From Lactifluus volemus (lineage: Eukaryota > Basidiomycota > Agaricomycetes > Russulales > Russulaceae), in the NCBI GenBank assembly GCA_022376515.1, contig WTXI01000073.1, positions 62,001 to 126,000 of the forward strand: DNA of 64,000 nucleotides. The letters run 5' to 3'. The notes below the pieces were generated by a model. That model made no database searches and had not been told where the DNA came from. It worked only from the letters and a program-made list of their open reading frames with translations. Position numbers and translations under genes: made by a program. Of this stretch, positions 11,001-22,199 are shown piece by piece; position 1 is the first letter of the stretch, and every line of letters starts with the position of its first letter.

Positions 11001-11762
11001 GCTGCGCTGGCCAGAGGTCATCTGGAAGTCGTCCTTTTCCTGCTGGAGAACGGTGTCGATGTGGATACTCGGGACAACGAGGGAGCAACTCCCTTACACC
11101 TGGCATCGAGATCTCGGGATGCCAGGGTAATGACAGCGCTACTTGACCGCGGCGCAGATCCAAACTCGGTGACTGACCAAAGGAAGACTTCGTTGTTAAT
11201 CGCGTCGGAGACCGGCGACGTGGTGGCGGCCAGACTGTTATTGGAGTATGGCGCTGACATGAATCTCCGGGATGAGGATCATTGGAGTGCGCTCGAGAAG
11301 GCATCAGAATGCGGGAATGGCGACATTGTGCAGTTATTACTCGATCACGGCGCGAATGCCGACGAACAGGACGAATATGGCTTGGCTCCGTTGCACTTTG
11401 CATCGCGAATTGGACAAATTGCGATTGCACGGATGCTCCTTGACCGTGGTGCAAGCGTGAATATTCGGGATAGGAAGAATATGACCTCCTTGCATGTTGC
11501 GTCGGAATTGGGATATGTGGAGGTTGTGCGGCTGTTGCTTGACCGTGGTGCTGATGTGAACGCACAGGATGACAACCTCTTCACCCCGTTGCACGTCGCG
11601 GTTCAATACGGTCATTTCCAGGTCGCCGAGGTTTTACTCGAGCATGACGTGAATCTGCATCTTAAAAACAACAGCGGGAAGACGCCTTTGCAAGTCGCTT
11701 TGGAGTGGTCTGACGACGAACTTGCGCAATTACTATCAAAGCGCGCTGGTGAGAGGACATAG
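8096..11762 (+). CDS. NLR2: intact Goodbye-NACHT-ankyrin STAND protein (1059 aa)
   Basis: Ten exons: 8096-8389, 8446-8496, 8551-8752, 8802-8954, 9015-9053, 9105-9146 (42 nt), 9203-9373, 9431-9455 (25 nt), 9511-10110 and 10160-11762, totalling 3180 nt in frame. Residues about 15-125 match the fungal STAND Goodbye domain (ALANY..TGKDLQ.DPL...I..C.S, then SL.FPPA...FSGI.ILLA). The NACHT ATPase spans about 310-530: Walker A NPGCGKS, Walker B LIIDALDE near 420, sensor CITSRPE near 457. A winged-helix-like region (LDETYDRTL to FSHFTVKEYL) follows, then nine ankyrin repeats at about 769-1055. No signal peptide or membrane segment is seen, so it should be cytosolic. Family knowledge: such proteins are signal-sensing ATPases, with ankyrin repeats as the likely ligand sensor. 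The ligand and the role in defence or self/non-self recognition are inference. The ATG is chosen because it opens the Goodbye domain in all six copies. Confidence 0.9.
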
Positions 11763-12188
11763 GGTGTAATCGAACGTAGGATTACACGTAGGACGCTGAA
11801 ATGAAGTCAGCCTGATGCTGAAAAACAAGAACAGTGTATTCCTAGTCTTGTTACAACACGAGGAACGGATTGTAGTTGCGGGTCCATATTAGGAGATGTG
11901 TGATAGAATTCAATCTAGTTGACTGGGACGCACAGGTTCCACGAACTTGAATGGTCATCTAGAGTATGTAACACAACAGATATAGGTTTTCCGCGGACCC
12001 ATCACCCTCCCACCGCGACTTCGGAGCGGCCGTCCGGGTCAATCATCGCAAGGACCATGGGATTCGTCTTATACTCAATAAGGCTACCGAATTTGTAGGA
12101 CGACAGATTAGAGCGGTAGAGCCTGTAATAACATCCATACTTAAATTTTCTACCTGAACGTGGTGGGCTCGTCCCACTGCACAAAACG
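11763..12188 (+). repeat. NLR 3' tag after NLR2, then promoter-block remnant before FunK1
   Basis: Positions 11763-11890 carry the 3' tag (GAAGTCAGCCTGATGCTG, GTGTATTCCTAGTCTTG). Positions about 11940-12188 resemble the last 400 bp of the NLR upstream block (compare ATAGGTTTTCCGCGGACCCA here with ATAGATTTGGGTGCAGATTCA at 750-770). No gene is seen. Confidence 0.5.
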
Positions 12189-12194
12189 CACGTG
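12189..12194. promoter_or_regulatory. CACGTG (E-box type) site upstream of the FunK1 pseudogene
   Basis: The context CACAAAACGCACGTGATAGG is close to the NLR6 site context CACGAAATGCACGTGATAGG, showing that the kinase relic sits behind the same promoter sequence as the receptor genes. Confidence 0.45.
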
Positions 12195-12244
12195 ATAGGT
12201 TACTCAGTCCGGGTTAACCACTGGCAGGTGCCTCCTGTAACACA

Positions 12245-14140
12245 AATGTCCACGCCTAGCATGAGTTTCGACTCGGGGGCGCCATCCTCAGATTCCTCAC
12301 GAGAAATACAAATTTCAAGGGCTGCTTGTGGTCTCACACCCTCAATTCTAGGCCCCGTGCCCGCTCGAGAATTTCTTTCGAACTTCCTTTCCTCCGAAAA
12401 TCGGTCACCCCGGGGGCTCCATCTGCGTTTAGGAAAGGCATTTTCGATGATCTAGTGGAGTTATTTGATGGAGGAAGGATCTGTATGAACCATTCGTGAG
12501 TCATTAAGTTTTTTTAACTCATGGCCCGGGCCTAGTAGTGAACACGGGGAATTCAATTTCCAGTCAAACCCAATTGCGTTGCATACAGCAGAGAAAGCGG
12601 AGTGGTTACTGGGTGTGATCTCTCCAAGGCTGAGTTCATCGTGGAGTTCCCTTCCACATCCCGGCAGAGAAGCTTGCACAACACGTCATCAAGAAACCAC
12701 GCAAGGTGTCTGTTGTTGTCAAGAGTTCGGCTCACGCTACGGATACAATCTGTCAGATTGCGAGATACGTCACTATCTAAATGAGGTTGCAATACCGAAC
12801 GCACTGTTTTCTTGTGCTTGTCATTCAGCATTACGCTCGCCTCATGCGTTGGGATCGCAAGTGGGATCGTTTTCAGTGAACCCGTCTAATACAACGACCG
12901 CCTCGAATTCCCGGAGTTCTTCGAGGCTTACAACGGGGAGACTCATGAAGAACGGGGCAGTGACCAGTTTGTGACCAAGCTCTCTGATGACGAGATTCGT
13001 ACTACCCTCGAAACCTGTCCGGATCGTAGCGACGGCCCTATGCCCTTGCTGGCCGTCTCACTCCACAACGAGGATCTCCATTCAAAGCCTCGTCGCTACA
13101 TCATCAACAGCCCTCATCTGTAACCTCCCGTCATTACCCCCTAGGGTTCGACACGCACGTCGGTTGCTTATGACCTCGAGAGGAAGAAGCGCGTTTTCCT
13201 GACCGATTCATGGCGGTATGTAGCAGACGGCGTCAAGCCGGAGGGAAAAGTTTATCAAATGCTTCATCAGGGCAACGTCAAGGATATCCCTTTGTGCGTG
13301 GACTTCTGCGATGTGGGTGAGGTGAGGTACCACCAAACACAAACTCGACTTTTTTTCCGAAGCGGGTTTGCTCCCGGGGGGTTGAAACTATCTACCCCAG
13401 TACTTCGATATCATCGCTTGATTCTGGATACCGTGGGCAAGAAATTCGATGAATTTTCAACAGAGGGTCCGCGCTGCGTTAGTCGGTGTGAGGCTTACCA
13501 TTATGTTTTCATTTCTGGACGCTGACACCACTTCTATAGCTCACAAGAAGGCTTACTTACTTGGTGTGCTTCATCGTGACGTCAGTCCCGCCAACATTAC
13601 GATAACGAATGACCGTCCCTTTGACAGGGGATTACTTATCGACTGGGACCTATGCAAGGTCAAGGATGATGGTCATATAAACGATAACGAGGCTGGTCTC
13701 AGTACGTGTAACTCTTCGATGCTATTTAAATTAATGCGGAGCTCAGCCCATAGGGCACATGGAAGCACATGGCCGCAGATTTTATTTGTAACCCCATTAT
13801 CACGCAAACGTTTACCCATGATCTCGAATCTGCATTCTATGTCCTCTTATCTATTACCCTTCTCATTCTTGGGCGCAGGGGACACTCCAGTTTTGCCAAC
13901 AGTGAAGTCTTGAATCCACAAAGATACGGAAACTTGAACGATAACTCGATTGAGGCACCCAGACACGTGGGTTCGCAAACGAGGGTTTTTCTTACGCGAT
14001 GACACTTCCTTACGAGACTGGGAGGTCTTATCCAATAAGCCGTTCACGAGCTTGTTACGCACTCTCGAAGACGTCATCGCAAAAAGGCACAAGTCCACCC
14101 CCTATCGAGGCATGTTGGTGAAGGGACATGGGTATCATGG
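12245..14140 (+). pseudogene. FunK1-type fungal protein kinase, degenerate
   Basis: Kinase landmarks appear in order but in different frames. They are an N-terminal start (MSTPSMSF at 12245, with PAREFLSNFL), FRTH-like YRTHCFLVLVIQHYARLMRWD near 12790-12860, EFPEFFEAYNG near 12905, VAYDLERKKRVFLTDSWRY near 13160-13220, GVLHRDVSPANI (catalytic HRD) near 13563-13600, LLIDWDLC near 13630-13655, and THDLESAFYVLL near 13810-13850. DWD at the DFG position and the HDLES motif are typical of the FunK1 family (PF17667). In-frame stops lie just before the YRTH segment and after FSEPV at about 12890, with frameshifts between MRWD and SGIVF and elsewhere, so it is very probably not functional. Phosphotransfer by FunK1 proteins is inferred from the fold; substrates are unknown. 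It is flanked by NLR-type promoter and 3' sequences. Confidence 0.8.
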
Positions 14141-14280
14141 AACTTAGGATTACAAGTAGGATGTTGGATTGAAGACAGCTTAGTTTAATTTGAAAACCTG
14201 GTGCTGATAAGGAAGAAAGGTGTATTCCTAGTCTCGCTACAAGACATTCTCGAGAGGACCGGATTAGAGACTTAGAGTTA
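14141..14280 (+). repeat. NLR-type 3' tag after the FunK1 pseudogene
   Basis: GGATGTTGGATTGAAGACAGC, CTGGTGCTGATAAGGAAGAAA, GTGTATTCCTAGTCTCGC and TTCTCGAGAGGACCGG form the most complete match to the tag after NLR1. Its presence behind a kinase shows that the tag is a property of the duplicating unit and not of the receptor gene alone. Confidence 0.65.
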
Positions 14281-15189
14281 GGTCCACATGCAATCGTAAC
14301 ACCTCTCCTACAAGATCCGCGTACGACCCTCAACTGCAATACACAGATGGCGCCCAGGTCCCGCAAGAACGTCCAACTCAGGGCCCAAAGAGCCGCTTGG
14401 CTGTGCGCCGTGGGCCGTGGGTCCCCAGATGGGTGGCACAAGCGCATAATGGGGACTGGGTGGAGGCGGGCAGATTATCTCAGCGGAGTGGAGGGCGCCG
14501 GGGTGGAGAAATGGTTGCTTACCACGACCGCATACACCTGGATGACTTAAACACTTCCGAGTCGTTTGCGGGTGCAAGGGTGGATGGCGGCTGCAACTGG
14601 AATTACCACAGAGTGGTGAGCTGCTCTTTGCTGCTGGTTGGACAACGGGGACTCGTCCATCTGTAGGTGTTTGAGAGGGTACGCTTGAGCAGGGCCAGTT
14701 CAGGTATAACCTATACTCCAAATCTGCGCTGCCAATCCAAAAGGTATACTTTCCTCTGTAGCGCAAGTGGAAGAAAACGCACATAGGTCGATATCCACGG
14801 CAGTGTGGATGCCTCTGTAACCTCCATCCGTGTGTGGGCATAGGCCCTGTATGCGACTTCATCAATGCGAACGCCTGCTAGGCATGAGCGAGATCAGATT
14901 CAGTAGAGGTGTTGCCGGGTGCAACGAACTGATTTCCCAACCTAAACATAAACCCTATCTTCAGGTTAGGTTCAGAGGCTGGACGATGCCAGGCTCATTA
15001 CCTTGGCCAATTTGCCTCCGTGTGTTAGCTGAATGGCCAATTTGTGAAGAGTCCGGTGGTAAGAACAGATTAGCACCTACTGTGCGATTCTTGCTGTATG
15101 TATGCGTGTCTACCTATTCAGGGTTCTTGTCCTCAAAGTTTCGGAGGCAAGCTGGGCAAGGGTTACGCGCGTCTTACTCACTTCCCTCT
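14281..15189 (-). repeat. Degenerate spacer repeat and unique NLR3 upstream region
   Basis: Positions 14281-14960 are a diverged copy of the spacer repeat at 5930-6720 (shared CATAGGTCGATATCCACGG, CCGTGTGTGGGCATAGGCC). Positions 14980-15189 do not match the upstream block of the other receptors and lack CACGTG. Only the short GGGCAAGGGTTACGC stretch before the start resembles them. Confidence 0.5.
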
Positions 15190-18100
15190 ATGAATACGTC
15201 TGCAACTAGCGACGCAGCTGCCCCTTCTTCCCACTTGCAACCCATTCTTAGCGCCGCTTTGACTAACTTCTCCAAGCAGACAGGGAAAGATCTCCAGAAT
15301 GACCCTCTCTCCACCGAGATCCAACGCTGCAAGACCCCCGACGATATCTTGAATGTATTCATGAAACAAGCCGAGAAGTTGGACAAATACAAAAGCGACG
15401 ACTCCAGAATGATGAAATATCTGAACTACATCGTGAATGGTCTGCATGCTTTGTCTACCAATGCAGCCCTTAGCGCGGGTGTTAGTCTAGTAAGTTTAAT
15501 TTTGTTGTTCCCTTATAGCTGTATTTTGACGGTTATTATAGGTTTTTCCGCCCGCACAAGTAATATTTTCTGGTATCAGTGTCCTTCTCTCTGTGCGTAT
15601 ACATCTTGTCATGTTCAATCACTTCCTTATGATGTCTCTCTCCACCAGGCGGCCAAGGGCGTCAAGGATGGTCAAGAAACCCTCATAGATGTCTTCGAAT
15701 GTCTAGAAAATTTCCTCATGCGCCTCACAAGTTATTCTCGATCCGAGATCGAACCTACTCCAGCAATGGCCGAAATACTAGTCAAGATATTGACGGAGTT
15801 CCTTTCTGTACTCTCCCTTGCGACAAAGTGGATGAACGAGGGGCGAATGAGTAAGTTCGTCTTTTCGAATAACTACTTCGGCCCATCTCGCTACAGAGAA
15901 ATTTGCAAAGAAATTACTCGGCGACAATGAGGTCCAGGCAGTGTTAAGCAGGCTCGACAGACTCACCCAGGAGGAGTGTCGGGCGACGGCCGTTCAGACT
16001 TTGGAGATTATTCATGGTCTGGTTAATAACATGGCGGTAGTGATGGAAGGTACGGCTCTTATCGTGTTTCCATGGGGATCTGTATGGTACTTACTCTTCT
16101 CCGATTAGATGGCAAGGCATCTACGGAGGGCATTCGAGAGTCTCTAGGTATATCTAACTAACACTCGAGCTCGAGCTTTCTCTAAAATGTGGCTACAAGT
16201 CCTCATGCAGCGTGCGGCAGAGCAAATCAACAAGATGAACCGTCCGTAATCCCACAATACCGCTCTTTCTACGTCGGTTCTGAAGTTGCTCTCACAGGCG
16301 ACCAGTTACAAGAGAACTTTCGACGTTGGTTATCTCCTCCGGACCCGTCTACCAACCACAACCTTGCTCGTGGGGCGCATCATGACGGAACTGCGCAGTG
16401 GTTTATTCAAGGAGACACCTTCAAAGAGTGGAACGCCACTGGTTCGCTCTTGTGGATACATGGAAACCGTAGGCATCGCTCACCATTCTGAGTCTTATTA
16501 CAACTGATAGCCCTTGTGTTGTAGCCGGTTCCGGAAAGAGTGTTCTGTGGTATGTGATGAGATTATTGCGGTCGCCTGAATGATCCACTCACCTCTTTGA
16601 AAAGTTCAACTATCATACAGGAAGTTCAGGACTTGCGTGACGCTGGGTTGGCCACCTTCGCTTATTTTTATTTCGACTTTCGTGACGCTTCTAAGCGGGA
16701 CACTCGCAGCTTGCTGTCATCTCTACTTGTCCAAATCTGTGCTCAATCTAATTCCTTCTGTGATGTTCTCGCTGCTCTCTACTCGAAACACGATCGTGGA
16801 TCCCGACAACCTAGTGACGGTGCTCTTTTACAATGTTTGAAGAAGATGCTCGAACTTCCGGGGCAAGGCCCACTGTATCTCATTATTGACGCTCTAGATG
16901 AATGCCCGAATTCATCAGGATTCCCTACACAACGCGAGCGAGCCCTCAAGCTCGTGCAGGAGCTCATCAACTTTTCAATTCCGTGTCTACATCTCTGTGT
17001 CACCAGCCGTCCCGAGATAGACATCCGAGTTGTTCTCCAACCCTTATCAGTCTACAACATCTCTCTCCACAATCAATCTGGACAAAACCAGGATATTATC
17101 GACTACATCAGCTGGGCGGTTCGCTCGGACCAGAAGATGCGAAGGTGGAGAGAAGGAGACAAGATATTGGTAATTGATACACTCACGCGAAAAGCTGGCG
17201 GGATGTATGTAATCGGTTTCTCTTGGTAACGCGTGCTCACTTGATGATGTAGGTTTCGATGGGTCTATTGTCAGATAGAAACATTGCGTCGGTGCTTTCC
17301 TCAGAGCATCAAACGGGTGTTGGATGAGCTGCCAAAGACTCTGGACGAGACGTATGACCGGACTTTGCAAGACATTGATGAGGAGAAGCGGGGATATACG
17401 TATCGTCTATTCCAATGCCTCACAGTATCTGTTCGTCCACTTCGTGTGGATGAACTTGTTGAGGTCTTTGCGATTGAGCTGGACGCGGAAACGATGCCCG
17501 GATTCGATGCGGATTGGCGTCCGGAGGATGCGGAGGAAGCTGTGATGTCGGCGTGCTCTACTTTGGTCACCGTTGTCGAGGTCGAGGATTCCAAAGTCGT
17601 GCAGTTTTCTCACTTCACGGTGAAAGAGTACCTGACATCAAGTCGGCTCGCAAACTCGAATCTTGTTTCCAACTACCATGTTCCTCTATTGTCCGCGCAT
17701 ACATTTTTCGCACGGGCATGCCTTTGCATACTCCTCCAACTCGATGACACAGTGGACGAGAATCGCATCGGACACTTCCCCCTGGCGGTGTATGCTGCGT
17801 GGTACTGGGTTAATCATGCACAGTTCGAGAAAGTCTCTTCACTTATCCAAGACGAGATGGGTTACCTCTTCGACAAGGACAGACCACATTTCGCATGCTG
17901 GGTCCGGGTCCACGATATCGATATACCTTCGGAACGATACTCCTCCCGTTCCGTGCAACAGCCCGGTGGACTTCCACTGTATTACGCTGCATTTTGTGGT
18001 TTCCGTGATATGGTAGAACGTCTCCTCGGTACCTACCCCCAAGATGTCAACGCCAGGGGTGGATCGCATATGACTCCACTGCATGCGGCGTTGTACCAGG

Positions 18101-18852
18101 GACATCTGGAGGTTGCGCTTTTTCTGCTGGAACACGATGCTGAGATGAATGCTCGGGGTTACGGGGATGCAACACCGTTACATCTGGCCTTGAAGTATGG
18201 AGATACCAAGGTCTTAAGGGCGCTGCTCGACCGCGGCGCAGATCCAAACTCGCAGAATTCGATGAGAAAAATGCCCCTGTCTATCGCGTTTGAGAACAAA
18301 AGACTGGACGCTGCCCGACTGCTATTGGAGCATGGCGCCGACATAAATCTCCGGGATTCGTGGGGTTTCAGCCTTCTCGAGCGAGCATCGAGAGACGGAC
18401 ATTGCGACATTGCGCAGTTTTTATTCGATCACGGCGCGAATCCCAACGAACAAGGCGAGGATGGCGGCACCCCATTACACTTTGCACTGGAAGGTGGACA
18501 ACTTGCAATCGTGCGGCTACTCTTGGAGCGTGGCGCGAACGTGGATATCCGGAGTGGCCCGGGGACTAACCAGACTCCCTTGCACTTGGCGTCGAAATAC
18601 GGATCTGTGGAGATTGTGCAACTGTTACTTGACCACGGTGCGGATGTGAACGTGCGGGATGACGATCTCTTCACGCCATTACACTTTGCGGCACAAAGGG
18701 GAGATCTCCGGGTCGCCGAGGTTTTACTCGAGCACGAGGCGAATCTGGATCTCCAAAACGAGAAGGGCCAGACGCCTTTGCAAGTCGCTTTGGGGCGGTC
18801 TCACGACGAACTTGCGCAATTACTGTCAAAGCGCGCTGGTGAGGGGGTGTAG
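15190..18852 (+). CDS. NLR3: intact Goodbye-NACHT-ankyrin STAND protein (1060 aa)
   Basis: Exons: 15190-15489, 15542-15592, 15649-15850, 15897-16049, 16109-16147, 16200-16241 (42 nt), 16298-16468, 16525-16549 (25 nt), 16605-17204 and 17253-18852; 3183 nt in frame. Same domain order as NLR2. Walker A reads PGSGKS and Walker B LIIDALDE. It is the most diverged complete member in the ankyrin region: repeat 3 reads DATPLHLALKYGDTKV where other copies have ATPLHLASRSR, and the linker before the repeats is different (DIPSERYSSRS). Exon 1 is 12 nt longer than in NLR1. The open 366-codon frame from 14830 is only a chance extension; the Goodbye start at 15190 is chosen by alignment. Its promoter differs from those of its paralogs, so its regulation may differ. 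Confidence 0.9.
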
Positions 18853-20259
18853 GGCATAACCGAACACATGGTTGCAAGTGGGATGTTGAATCGACGACAG
18901 CCTATCATAACTTATTTTGTAGATCTGGTTCTGAAAATGGAGAAAAGTCTAAGTCTAATCTCTTTACTAGTATCAGACATTCTCGAGAATCCCGCACAGA
19001 TCAAATTGGAGATGATATTTTGCTTCACTTGACCGAAAACTGGCGTCTCTCGTTGAGCTTGCTGGCGTGAGTAATCGGCAAAGGCAAATGGACACGGCGA
19101 TCTCCGCAACGGAGGCATCTGGGGCCAAGTTGACCCTACAGTATGCGAAGCTACCTTCAAGGTGTCGCACGTTTAGCGAGATTGAGAACGTGGTCTGCTG
19201 GGAGGTGTCTCCTGGGTGCTTGGGTCGCATCAATGAACTCCGCGAGGGCCTTGCCTCCTGCCGGAGTCCCAAAGATCATGTTAATGGCGAGGTCGGGGGT
19301 GCCAGCTTTAAGTTGTCGCACGTATAGAGAGATTGAGAACGAAGACTTGTATTATATCTAAACCACTGGCGTAATATAAACGAAAGGGTAGCACAGCGTG
19401 GGTCTTTGCAACGATAACTCCAACGAATTTACCCAGATGATCCAACACCGGGATAAATCAGACATTTAGGCTTTAAAAAAGCATACGTCAGCAACTTGAG
19501 GATGGGAGTGCCCATCCGACATTGAAATAACATTATCTTGACCCTCACAAACTCATTTGCCTGCAACCGTGGCGTCGTCCCTGCAGCAAAGTCCGCATCC
19601 GGCCTTTGAAAGTTTGTCGCATTCTCTGTGCTTATCTCAGCGTCGGGTAACCGCTACGCTTCCCACGCCTGTCATCCCGCCTGCGATGTCCCTAATCCCC
19701 ACTCCAACAGCAACACTCATGCGACGCGCACATCCCGCATAGCCTTCCAACCTAGGAAACCTAGGAACACTGGCAGAGCCACCTGGCCTTGCGCCGCGGC
19801 CATGTGACTGCGGGGCGTGGGCGCGGGGTGATCGTATCTCCTCGTTTACGTAAAGTAGGTTGATCAAGTCGAGATTATTACAAGCACGCGAATAGCTAGC
19901 GGTTCTACTCGTACCACACAATCTTCTAGGCCTTCCAAAGGTGAGTAGTAGACAACAGGATCACCAGAGGTTGTGATGAAATTTGTCGTTCCACGTGCGT
20001 GTAGACCGTTGTTGATCTTCGGCATTTCAAAATGGTAAGGTTTACCTACGTTGCTATGCTCCAAATGGTTGCCCCTGTCAGTGGTACAAGCAAGTCGATG
20101 TCGACATCCTTGGAATTTCTTGCACAAAACGCACGTCATGGGTTCTCACGATCAGTCCCGTTGCAGTGCACATGTTAGCGCTTACGGTGTGACACCTGCT
20201 GAAGACATGCAAGATGAACAAAAGCTACGCCCTAATACATACGTCCCTCCCGTACACCC
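18853..20259 (+). repeat. NLR3 3' tag, spacer repeats and NLR4 upstream region
   Basis: The 3' tag at 18853-19000 (TGTTGAATCGACGACAGCC, TAGATCTGGTTCTGAAAA, TCTTTACTAGTA) matches those after NLR5 and NLR6. Positions 19300-19480 (AGAGATTGAGAACGAAGACT, then ATAAACGAAAGGGTAG and AATTTACCCAGATGATCCA) recur at 47605-47745 and 53965-54110. Positions 19640-19830 match the degenerate spacer repeat. The final 150 bp before NLR4 carry GCACGTCATGGGTTCTCA, a one-base variant of the CACGTG site. No gene is seen in this 1.4 kb. Confidence 0.55.
20132..20137. promoter_or_regulatory. CACGTC, degenerate form of the conserved E-box-like site before NLR4
   Basis: Its context (CAAAACGCACGTCATGG) is homologous to the CACGTG site before the FunK1 relic and the NLR genes, with the last base of the palindrome changed. 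NLR4 is also a broken gene. Confidence 0.35.
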
Positions 20260-22159
20260 ATGTCTTCGGGTAAATATTCGGCTGTCCCTTCTCCCAACTT
20301 GCAACCCATTCTCAGTGCCGCCTTGGCCAACTACTCGAGGCAGACAGGGAAAGACCTCCAGAGTGATCCACTCGCTGAGGAGATCCGATGTTGCAAGTCC
20401 CCCAACGATATCTTGAACATTTTAAAGGGGCATGCAGAGAAGCTGGAGAAGAGTGACGACTCCAGTTTGATGAATTACCTGGACCATATCGTGAATGGGT
20501 TGTATACCTTATCTACCAATATGGTCCTTGGCGCAGGTGCTAGTCTAGTAAGTCAAAGTAGGTTTGTCATTATTGCCTATCATGACGGTTGTTGTAGGTA
20601 TTCCCGCCCGCACATTTAGTCTTTTCTGGTATCAGCGTCCTTCTCGCCGTGCGTATTTACCTTGCTATGCCTATTTATCCATTTATGACATTTGGGTCCA
20701 TTAGGCTGCCAAGGGAGTCAAGGATGGCCACGATACTCTCGTCGATGTCTTTGAGTGCCTCGAAAACTTTCTCGGGCGCCTGACGAGTTATACTCGACCC
20801 GAGGTCGAACCCACTCCGGCGATGACTGAAATTCTAGTCAAGATTTTGACCGAGTGCCTTTTGGTACTTTCCCTCGCGACAAAGTGGATAAAGGACGGAC
20901 GGCTCAGTACGTTCTTCCTTTTTAACAACTTCTCTGGCCCAACGTTCCACAGAGAAATTTGCAAAGAAGCTACTTGGCGACAATGACGTCCAGGTGGTGT
21001 TAAGAAGGATCGATAGACTCACGCAAGAGGAGTCTAGGGCAACCGCAGCGCAGACTTTCGAGATAATCCATGGTCTCGTGAATAATATGGCGGTAGTGAT
21101 GGAAGGTGCGGCTCATTCCCTAACTCTGTGACCATATGTGCTTAACCCTTCTCCGACTAGATGGAAAGGCATCTACAGAAGGCATTTGGCATGCTCTAGG
21201 TACGTTCAACTGATATTCAAAAACGAACATTTCAAACTGTGACCACAAGTCGTCATGCAACGTGCAGCAGAACAGATCAACAAGATGAACCGTTTGTGTC
21301 CTCGTATTGCCTTCCTTTGGACGTTGATTCTGAAGTAGCTACCATAGGTGACCAATTACAAGAAAAGTTTCGACGTTGGCTATCTCCTCCGGATCCATCC
21401 AGCAACCACAATATTGCTTGCAAGGCACATCATGACGGTACTGCGTTGTGGTTTATTCAAGGAGACACCTTCAAAGAATGGAAAGAGGCTGGCTCACTTT
21501 TGTGGATACATGGGAACCGTACGTATCTATCCCAATTGTGAGTCTTGCTACGTCTGATAGTGTCTTGTATTGTAGCCGGTTCTGGAAAGAGTGTGCTGTG
21601 GTGCGTGCTGATATTGTCACAGCTGCCTGAATGATGTACTTACTTCTATGAGAAGCTCAACGATCATTCGGAAGGTTCAGGACTTGCACGACGCTGGGTT
21701 GGCCACCTTCGCTTATTTTTATTTCGACTTTCGTTACGCGTCTAAGCGGGACTCGGACACCCACAGCTTCAAGTTGCTGTCATCCCTTCTTATTCAATTA
21801 TGTGCTCAATCTGATCCCGCCTGTGAAGTTCTCTCTGCTCTCTACTCGAAATACTGTCATGGCTCTCTACAGCCTAGTGACGATGTACTTTTGCAAAGCT
21901 TGAAGGATGTGCTCGAACTTCCAGAGCAAGGCCCACTTTACCTGATTGTAGACGCACTAGATGAATGCCCAAATTCGTCGGGGTTTCCTACACAACGCGA
22001 ACAAGTCCTTGATATTGCGCAGGAGCTCGTCAATATGTCACTTCCATGTCTACACATCTGTGTCACCAGCCGTCCTGAGATAGACATCAGAGCCGTTCTC
22101 GAACCCCTAGCAGTCTGGAACATATCTCTCCACAACGAATGTGGACAAAACCAGGATAT

Positions 22160-22199
<40 letters not shown>

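Noticed and set aside
12553..12831. Antisense ORF opposite the FunK1 pseudogene
   Set aside because: The + strand in this stretch carries recognisable kinase motifs; the antisense frame is a shadow.
14830..15930. 366-codon ORF starting upstream of NLR3
   Set aside because: It runs through two short introns by chance. The Goodbye start at 15190 and the conserved splice sites define the gene.
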